Of a stretch of DNA of 64,000 nt, positions 58,529 to 64,000 are shown one piece after another; positions within the stretch are counted from its first letter, which is position 1; every line of letters begins with the position of its first letter. Both the position numbers and the translations under genes were made by a program. Source of the DNA: VRUE01 sp963697915 (GTDB taxonomy: Bacteria; Actinomycetota; Thermoleophilia; Solirubrobacterales; 70-9); assembly GCA_963697915.1 (NCBI GenBank), contig OY969103.1, positions 992,001-1,056,000 of the forward strand, given 5' to 3'. The notes below the pieces were generated by a model, which did not search any database, had not been told where the DNA came from, and saw nothing but the letters and a program-made list of their open reading frames with translations.

Positions 58529-59647
58529 TTGGCAAACGATGTCCCGAGCGTCGAGTTGGTGGGCGTGAGCAAGCGCTTCGGGGACCTGCTGGCCGTCGAC
58601 GGACTCAACCTCGAGCTGACCTCCGGGGAGTTCTTCACCCTGCTCGGCCCGAGCGGCTGCGGCAAGACGACGACGCTGCGGATGATCGCCGGCTTCGAGC
58701 AGCCGAGCGAGGGTGTGATCAGGATCGAGGGCGCCGACGTAGCCGACCTGCCCCCCCACAAGCGGCCGACCAACACCGTCTTCCAGAGCTACGCGCTCTT
58801 CCCCCACATGAGCGTCGAGGACAACGTCGCCTTCGGCCTGCGACGCAAGCGCGTGCCCAGGGGGGAGATCGGGCGGCGGGTCGCCGCCGAGCTGGAGCGG
58901 GTCGGCCTCGCCGCCGAGGCGAGGCGCCGCCCGGCCCAGCTCTCCGGCGGTCAGCAGCAGCGGGTGGCGCTCGCCCGCGCCCTCGTCAACCTGCCCAAGG
59001 TGCTGCTGCTCGACGAGCCGCTCGGGGCGCTCGACCTGAAGCTGCGCAAGGGCCTGCAGGTCGAACTGAAGCGGATCCAGCGCGAGGTCGGGATCACCTT
59101 CGTCTACGTCACCCACGACCAGGAGGAGGCGTTGACGATGAGCGACCGGATCGCTGTCATGGACCGCGGCCGGGTCGAACAGGTCGCCGATCCCGAGCGG
59201 GTCTACGAGCACCCGGCGACCACCTTCGTCGCCGGCTTCATCGGCGTCTCCAACCTGATGCCGGCGGTGATCGCCGGGCCCGGCGAGGTGCGGTTGGACC
59301 GCGGCCCGGTCGTGCCCACCGTCGTCGACGGGCTCGCCACCGGCGAGCGCTGCCAGGCGGTGGTGCGGCCGGAGAAGCTGCACATCGACGCGCTCGAGGC
59401 GGGCGGCGGCGGCTCGGCGAACGGCCGGCCGCGGGTAGAGGGCGTGGTCGAGAGCTCGCTCTACCTCGGCACCTCGACCCAGATCGTCGTCGACCTCGGT
59501 GACGGCGTGCGGATGACCGTGCTCGTCCCCAACGCCAGCGAGGCGGAGCGGCAGAGATTGCCAGGGGGCGGCGCCCGGGTAGAGCTGAGTTGGGAGCCCG
59601 AGCACATGCACGTCGTGCGTGAGTCGGAAGAACTGGAGAGAGGGTGA
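58529..59647 (+). CDS. potA: Polyamine-type ABC transporter ATP-binding protein
   Basis: A 372-aa ATPase. Walker A is GPSGCGKTT (40-48), Q-loop VFQSYALFPHMSV, signature LSGGQQQRVALARAL, Walker B VLLLDEPLGALD and H-loop YVTHDQEEALTMSD. The C-terminal TOBE domain (about 285-365) is present. This is the MalK/PotA class. TTG 58529 is chosen because AGGAG lies 6 nt upstream (58518-58522); no ATG fits the domain start. It lies 23 nt after the permease gene and begins a complete importer. Substrate assignment rests on the PotD-like binding protein. Confidence 0.93.
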   Translation: MANDVPSVELVGVSKRFGDLLAVDGLNLELTSGEFFTLLGPSGCGKTTTLRMIAGFEQPSEGVIRIEGADVADLPPHKRPTNTVFQSYALFPHMSVEDNVAFGLRRKRVPRGEIGRRVAAELERVGLAAEARRRPAQLSGGQQQRVALARALVNLPKVLLLDEPLGALDLKLRKGLQVELKRIQREVGITFVYVTHDQEEALTMSDRIAVMDRGRVEQVADPERVYEHPATTFVAGFIGVSNLMPAVIAGPGEVRLDRGPVVPTVVDGLATGERCQAVVRPEKLHIDALEAGGGGSANGRPRVEGVVESSLYLGTSTQIVVDLGDGVRMTVLVPNASEAERQRLPGGGARVELSWEPEHMHVVRESEELERG

Positions 59648-59653
59648 GTTGGG

Positions 59654-60805
59654 ATGGCAACGGATGAGCTGAGACCAGACCAGGGGGCGTGGATGCGTGC
59701 TGTTGCGGCAATCGCCGTGTTTGCCCTGACTCTCGGCCTCGCCGCCTGCGGCGGCGGTGGGGGCGGCGGCAACGGCGGCGAGACGACGGTTGCCGAAGCT
59801 GGCAAAGCGGAGGGCGAGCTGACGATCTCGAACTGGCCGGGCTACATCGACCCGGGCCCGAACGGCACCGTCGCCGAGTTCGAAGAAGCGACCGGCGTCA
59901 ACGTCAACTACATCGAAGACATCAACTCCAACGACGCCTTCTTCGGCAAGCTGCAGCCCCAGCTCGAACAGGGGGAATCGGGTGGGCGCAGCCTCTTCGT
60001 CGTCTCCGACTACATGGCCGCGCAGATGCACGACCTCGGCTACCTGCAGGAGATCGAACGCGACGACCTGCCGACCGTCTTCGCGAACCTGCGGCCCGAT
60101 CTGCGCAGCCCTGATTTCGATCCGGAGCGCAGGTTCACCGCGCCGTGGCAGGGCGGCATGACCGGCATCTGGGTCGACACCGCGAAGGCGCCGGAGATCA
60201 GATCGATCAACGACCTCTTCGACCCGAAATACAAGGGCAAGGTGACGATGCTGGACGAACTCCGGGAAACGCCGGCACTGGTGATGCTCGCCGAAGGCGT
60301 CGATCCCGCCGAGGCCAGCGCCGATCAGTGGCTGACGGCGATCGAAAAAGTGGGCGCCGCCGCCGAATCCGGTCAGATCCGCCGCTTCACCGGCAACGAC
60401 TACACCGAGGACCTGACGGCCGGCAACATCGTCGCCGCGATCGGATGGTCCGGCGACGCCTCGATCATCGAAAACGAAAACGCGGAATGGCGGATGCCGA
60501 CCGAGGGCTGCGTGCAGTGGATGGAAAACATGGTGATCCCAGTCGGCGCCCCCAACACGGCCGCGGCGATCGAGTGGATGAACTTCGTCTACCGACCGCA
60601 GGTCGCGGCCGACATCACGGGGTACGTCGAATACATCTCCCCCGTGGAGGGTGTCAAAGAGATCCTCGAAAAAGAAAACTCGGAACTGGCGACGAGCGAG
60701 ATCGTCTTCCCCACCGAACAGTTCACCCGCAACTGCACGGGCCAGAACACCCCGCCCGAACTCGACCGGGTGAACGAGGCTTGGCAGAGCGTGCTGACGG
60801 GCTGA
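59654..60805 (+). CDS. potD: Polyamine-type ABC transporter substrate-binding lipoprotein
   Basis: A 383-aa lipoprotein. The lipobox LGLAAC places the lipidated Cys at residue 32, followed by a Gly-rich linker. The mature part is a PotD/PotF-type binding protein: LTISNWPGYIDPG, FEEATGVNVNYIEDINSND, LFVVSDYMAAQM, IVAAIGWSGDA and VIPVGAPNTAAAIEWMNFVY. The acidic pocket needed for polyamines (Asp/Glu in the hinge region) is plausible but not assignable residue by residue. It is exposed on the outer face of the membrane and delivers the ligand to the two permeases that follow. Confidence 0.92.
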   Translation: MATDELRPDQGAWMRAVAAIAVFALTLGLAACGGGGGGGNGGETTVAEAGKAEGELTISNWPGYIDPGPNGTVAEFEEATGVNVNYIEDINSNDAFFGKLQPQLEQGESGGRSLFVVSDYMAAQMHDLGYLQEIERDDLPTVFANLRPDLRSPDFDPERRFTAPWQGGMTGIWVDTAKAPEIRSINDLFDPKYKGKVTMLDELRETPALVMLAEGVDPAEASADQWLTAIEKVGAAAESGQIRRFTGNDYTEDLTAGNIVAAIGWSGDASIIENENAEWRMPTEGCVQWMENMVIPVGAPNTAAAIEWMNFVYRPQVAADITGYVEYISPVEGVKEILEKENSELATSEIVFPTEQFTRNCTGQNTPPELDRVNEAWQSVLTG

Positions 60806-60809
60806 GGCG

Positions 60810-61688
60810 ATGAGAAGTCGGAGCCGACGCCTGGTCCCATACTGGCTACTGGGACCGGGCCTGCTCTGGCTCATCCTCTTCTTCGTCGTGCCCATGTTCT
60901 TCATGGGCGAACTGGCGCTCTACTCGGGCTCGCTGACGACGGGCGGGTTCGAATTCACCTGGGAATGGGCCAACTTCCCCAACGCGCTGTCGGGGCACGA
61001 GGAGCAGATCGTGCGCTCCTTCCTCTACGGCGGCACGGCGACCCTGCTGTCGCTGCTGATCGGCTACCCGCTCGCCTACGCGATCGCCTTCCGGGCCGGC
61101 CGCTACAAGGCGCTGCTGCTGTTCGCGGTGATCGCGCCGTTCTTCACCACGTACCTGATCCGGACGATCGCCTGGAAAACCATCCTCAGCGACGACAGCC
61201 CGTTGGTGAGCGTCCTGCAGACGCTGGCGCTGGTGCCGCAGGACGGCCGCGTCCTGGCGACGCCGGGCGCGGTGATCGCCGGCCTCACCTACAACTTCCT
61301 CCCCTTCATGATCCTGCCGCTCTACGCCAACCTGGAGCGGCTCGACCTACGGCTGATCGAGGCGGCCAAGGACCTCTACTCGTCCTCGCGCGCCGCCTTC
61401 CTCAAGGTGACGCTGCCGCTGACGATGCCGGGGATCGTCGCCGGCGTCCTGCTCACCTTCATCCCCGCCTTCGGCGACTACATCAACGCACAGCTGCTCG
61501 GCGGCACCGGCCAGGCGATGGTCGGCAACGTGATCCAGTCGCTCTACCTGAACCAGCGCGCCTACCCGGAGGCGGCGGCGCTCTCCTTCCTGATGATGGC
61601 GCTGATCCTCGTCGTCGTCCTGGCCTACATCCGCTTTGCCGGGACCGAGGCGTTCATGGGCGACGAAGACGAGGAGGTGCGGGCCTGA
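60810..61688 (+). CDS. potB: Polyamine-type ABC transporter permease (PotB-like)
   Basis: A 292-aa inner-membrane permease with six helices: PYWLLGPGLLWLILFFVVPM at the N-terminus, YALAYAIAF-like central helices, and the EAA loop LIEAAKDLYSSSRAAFLKVTLPLTMPG that docks on the ATPase. It starts 4 nt after potD and its TGA overlaps the next ATG by one base. With PotC it forms the translocation channel. Confidence 0.93.
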   Translation: MRSRSRRLVPYWLLGPGLLWLILFFVVPMFFMGELALYSGSLTTGGFEFTWEWANFPNALSGHEEQIVRSFLYGGTATLLSLLIGYPLAYAIAFRAGRYKALLLFAVIAPFFTTYLIRTIAWKTILSDDSPLVSVLQTLALVPQDGRVLATPGAVIAGLTYNFLPFMILPLYANLERLDLRLIEAAKDLYSSSRAAFLKVTLPLTMPGIVAGVLLTFIPAFGDYINAQLLGGTGQAMVGNVIQSLYLNQRAYPEAAALSFLMMALILVVVLAYIRFAGTEAFMGDEDEEVRA

Positions 61689-62560
61689 TGGCGGCGCCGT
61701 CGCGGGCCTGGGCCTGGCTGCGCCGCAACGCGCTGCCGATCTACGCGGTGCTCGCCGTCGCCTACATGTTGATCCCGATCGCCGTGATCGCCGTCTTCTC
61801 CTTCGGCGCCACGCCGAAAGACAAACTCACCTTCGGCCTCGACCACGGCTTCACCACCGAGTACTGGAACAGCGCCTTCTCGATCTCCGAACTCAACGAC
61901 GCGCTCTTGACGAGCCTGCGGCTGGCGGCCCTCTCGACCGTCGTCTCGACCGTGATCGGGACGCTGATGGCGATCGCCCTCGTTCGCCACAAGTTCCGCG
62001 GGCGGCGGCTGGCGAACCTGCTGATCGTGATCCCGATGGCCACCCCGGAGGTGGTGATCGGCGCCTCGCTGCTCTCGATGTTCATCTACTACTCGTTCGC
62101 GCTCGGCTTCGGCACCCTCTTGATCGCCCACGTGATGTTCTCGATCAGCTTCGTCGTCGTCGTCGTGCGCTCGCGGCTGATCGGGTTCGACCGCCACCTC
62201 GAGGAGGCGGCCGCCGACCTCGGGGCAACGCCGCTGACCACCTTCCGCACCGTCACCCTGCCGCTGCTGGCGCCCGGCATACTCGCCGCGGCGATGCTTG
62301 CCTTCGCGCTCTCGATCGACGACTTCGTGGTCTCCAACTTCAACTCCGGCACCACCGTGACCTTCCCGCTCTACGTATATGGGGTGAGCCTGCGCGGGAT
62401 CCCGGTTCAGGTCAACGTGCTGGCGACGATGCTCTTCCTGGTCACCGTGGTCGCCGTCGCCCTGGTCCTGATCCAGCAGCGCCGGGCCGAGCGGATGGCG
62501 GCGGTGCGGCCGGAGCCCCAAGTGCCGCCCCCCGCTCCCGTCCCCGCCCCCGCGTCATGA
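61688..62560 (+). CDS. potC: Polyamine-type ABC transporter permease (PotC-like)
   Basis: A 290-aa permease with six helices. It has PIYAVLAVAYMLIPIAVIAV, VIPMATPEVVIGASLL, the EAA loop LEEAAADLGATPLTTFRTVT LPLL region, and ALSIDDFVVSNFNSG, a PotC-typical segment. A Pro-rich C-terminal tail (PQVPPPAPVPAPAS) ends the protein. The ATG overlaps potB's stop, and its own stop overlaps the next ATG by 4 nt (ATGA), so importer and dehydrogenase are coupled. Confidence 0.92.
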   Translation: MAAPSRAWAWLRRNALPIYAVLAVAYMLIPIAVIAVFSFGATPKDKLTFGLDHGFTTEYWNSAFSISELNDALLTSLRLAALSTVVSTVIGTLMAIALVRHKFRGRRLANLLIVIPMATPEVVIGASLLSMFIYYSFALGFGTLLIAHVMFSISFVVVVVRSRLIGFDRHLEEAAADLGATPLTTFRTVTLPLLAPGILAAAMLAFALSIDDFVVSNFNSGTTVTFPLYVYGVSLRGIPVQVNVLATMLFLVTVVAVALVLIQQRRAERMAAVRPEPQVPPPAPVPAPAS

Positions 62561-64000
62561 CCGCCGACGGGCCTAAAACGACGGCTATGGACGCGGCGGA
62601 GGCCCATCGGCCGGAGGGTGCGGCGCGGCTCGCCAACTACGTGGGGGGCGCTTGGCGGCCCACCGACGCAGTCGACACGCTCGACGACGTCGACCCGGCG
62701 ACGGGCGAGGTGGCGGCGCTGGTGCCGCTCAGCGGCGAGCGCCATGTGCGCGAGGCGGTGGAAGCGGCGCGGGCGGCGCAGCCCGGCTGGCGCGCGGTGC
62801 CGCCGCAGCGGCGGGCGCGGGCGTTGCTGGCGCTGCGCGAGCAGCTGCTGGCCCGCCGCGAGGAGCTCGTCGCCCTGGTCACCGCCGACATGGGCAAGAC
62901 CCTGGCCGATGCCGACGGCGAGGTCGGGCGCGGGATCGAGTCGGTCGAGGCGGCGGCGGCGATCCCCCACCTGCTCAAGGGCGAGAACCTGGAGGGCGTC
63001 GCCGCCGGGGTCGACGTCGAGCTGGTGCGCCAGCCGGTCGGCGTGGTCGCCGCGATCACCCCTTTCAACTTCCCGGCGATGATCCCGCTCTGGTTCCTGC
63101 CTTACGCGATCGCCTGCGGCAACAGCTTCATCCTCAAGCCCTCCGAGCAGGACCCGCGCCCGGCGGCGCTGATCGCCGAGATGGTCGACGCGGTCGAGGA
63201 GATCCCGCCCGGCGTCGTCAACCTCGTCCACGGCGGCCGCGAGGCGGTCGGCGCGATCCTCGCCGACCCCGGCATCGACGCGGTCTCCTTCGTCGGCCGG
63301 GCCGAGACGGCGCGGATCGTCGCCGAAGGCGCGGCCGCGACCGGCAAGCGGGTGCAGGCGCTGGGCGGCGCCAAGAACTCGCTGGTGACGATGCCCGACG
63401 CCGACCTCGAGCGGGCGATGCCGGCGATCATGGGCTCGGCCTTCGGCGCCGCCGGCCAGCGCTGCCTGGCGGGCTCGGTCTGCGTCGTCGTCGGCGACGA
63501 GGCGCGCCGGGCGGAGGTGCGGCGGGCACTGGTCGCGGCGGCGGCCGAGCTGCGGGTCGGCGGCGGCGCCGACCCCGCCACCGACGTCTGCCCGATGGTC
63601 TCGGCGGCCTCGCGGGAGCGGATCGCCGCGGCGGTCGGGCGCGCCGCCGAGGACGGTGCCGAGCTGCTGCTCGACGGGCGCGGCGAGGCGGGCGCGGCGG
63701 GCACCCTGCTCGGCCCGACGATCCTCGCCGCCGATCCCGAGTCCGAGCCGGCCCGCGACGAGCTCTTCGGCCCGCTCCTGACCATCGTCGAGGTCGACGA
63801 CCTCGACGCGGCGCTCGAGTTCCTCAACGGCTCGCGCTACGGCAACGCCGGCGCGATCTTCACCCAATCGGGCGAGGCGGCGCGCCGCTACCGCTACGGC
63901 GCCGAGGCGGGGATGCTCGGCGTCAACATCGGCGTCCCCGCCCCCGTCGCCTGGTTCCCCTTCTCCGGCTGGAAGGACTCGATGGACGGCGACCTGCACG
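62557..64000 (+). CDS. mmsA: CoA-acylating (methyl)malonate-semialdehyde dehydrogenase, 3' end cut
   Basis: 481 residues are visible; the window ends shortly before the expected C-terminus (WKDSMDGDLH is normally about 35 residues from the end). It is an ALDH with the CoA-acylating subgroup pattern: AITPFNFPAMIPLWFLPYAI, the general-base Glu of hydrolytic ALDHs replaced (QALGGAKNS), nucleophile Cys303 in AGQRCLAGSVCVV. Such enzymes turn malonate or methylmalonate semialdehyde into acetyl- or propionyl-CoA. Malonate semialdehyde arises from beta-alanine by transamination, which fits the aminotransferase in the divergent operon. ATG 62557 overlaps potC; ATG 62587 is an alternative. Confidence 0.9.
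   Translation, partial: MTADGPKTTAMDAAEAHRPEGAARLANYVGGAWRPTDAVDTLDDVDPATGEVAALVPLSGERHVREAVEAARAAQPGWRAVPPQRRARALLALREQLLARREELVALVTADMGKTLADADGEVGRGIESVEAAAAIPHLLKGENLEGVAAGVDVELVRQPVGVVAAITPFNFPAMIPLWFLPYAIACGNSFILKPSEQDPRPAALIAEMVDAVEEIPPGVVNLVHGGREAVGAILADPGIDAVSFVGRAETARIVAEGAAATGKRVQALGGAKNSLVTMPDADLERAMPAIMGSAFGAAGQRCLAGSVCVVVGDEARRAEVRRALVAAAAELRVGGGADPATDVCPMVSAASRERIAAAVGRAAEDGAELLLDGRGEAGAAGTLLGPTILAADPESEPARDELFGPLLTIVEVDDLDAALEFLNGSRYGNAGAIFTQSGEAARRYRYGAEAGMLGVNIGVPAPVAWFPFSGWKDSMDGDLH

Noticed and set aside
51174..64000. Anti-phage or secondary-metabolite cluster interpretation of the last 13 kb
   Set aside because: All genes are standard transport or amine-catabolism families in a coherent pathway; no synthase, nuclease or immunity gene is present.

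Overview
The window is a high-G+C actinobacterial chromosome segment. The gene set fits class Thermoleophilia (Solirubrobacterales/Gaiellales relatives), which is an inference. The evidence is a fused PafB-PafC regulator, a deazaflavin (F420-type) nitroreductase, a DUF2236 (MpaB-type) protein, a biotin carboxylase-BCCP fusion, frequent GTG/TTG starts, and many secreted beta-propeller proteins with very basic C-termini. Several start codons lack a Shine-Dalgarno sequence and instead have a TANNNT -10 box 6-9 nt upstream, the actinobacterial leaderless pattern.

Layout. 0-2.2 kb: two divergent DJ-1/PfpI proteins, then a Phd-type antitoxin/PIN toxin pair bracketed by an exact 21-bp direct repeat. 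2.2-8 kb: secreted DUF1906 protein, membrane-anchored penicillin acylase family Ntn-hydrolase, secreted delta-60 repeat protein. 8-16 kb: MBL hydrolase, PafBC fusion, OB-HD nuclease-like protein, two overlapping fluoride channels, FAH-family enzyme, TetR/DUF2236 pair, F420-type oxidoreductase, tRNA-Phe. 16-24 kb: GH15-like secreted protein with a 49-bp internal palindrome, LOG-like protein, MrfA-type helicase and divergent folP (minus strand, overlapping), HAD phosphatase, DtxR regulator, aminotransferase. 24-33.7 kb: secreted YVTN/PKD protein, sucCD, HAD enzyme, secreted sulfatase, acyl-CoA carboxylase alpha chain, a scar of two truncated genes, PHP phosphoesterase.

33.7-40.2 kb is an assimilatory sulfate-reduction operon on the minus strand: a 65-aa protein, dodecin, rhodanese, siroheme sulfite reductase, Fe-S APS reductase, ATP sulfurylase and APS kinase, with a secreted NHL protein at its end. 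40.3-49 kb is a translationally coupled operon of three secreted proteins (1165, 1128 and 577 aa) with visibly lower G+C, a good sigma-70-type promoter and a structured leader. An RTX-repeat protein follows.

51-64 kb is a polyamine/omega-amino-acid utilisation region. A minus-strand operon (class III aminotransferase, PucR regulator, alanine dehydrogenase, aldehyde dehydrogenase) is divergent from a plus-strand run (APC permease, PotABCD-type importer, MmsA-type CoA-acylating dehydrogenase). The parts fit import of putrescine-like amines, transamination onto pyruvate, recycling of alanine to pyruvate, and oxidation of the semialdehydes.

The best candidates for something undescribed are the repeat-bracketed toxin-antitoxin module with a probable CTG-started toxin, a palindrome family (ACGTGCCGGCACGT) placed directly after stop codons of unrelated genes, the long palindrome inside a coding region, and the secreted-protein operon with cysteine-paired cationic tails. 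No CRISPR array, rRNA, transposase or integrase was seen.
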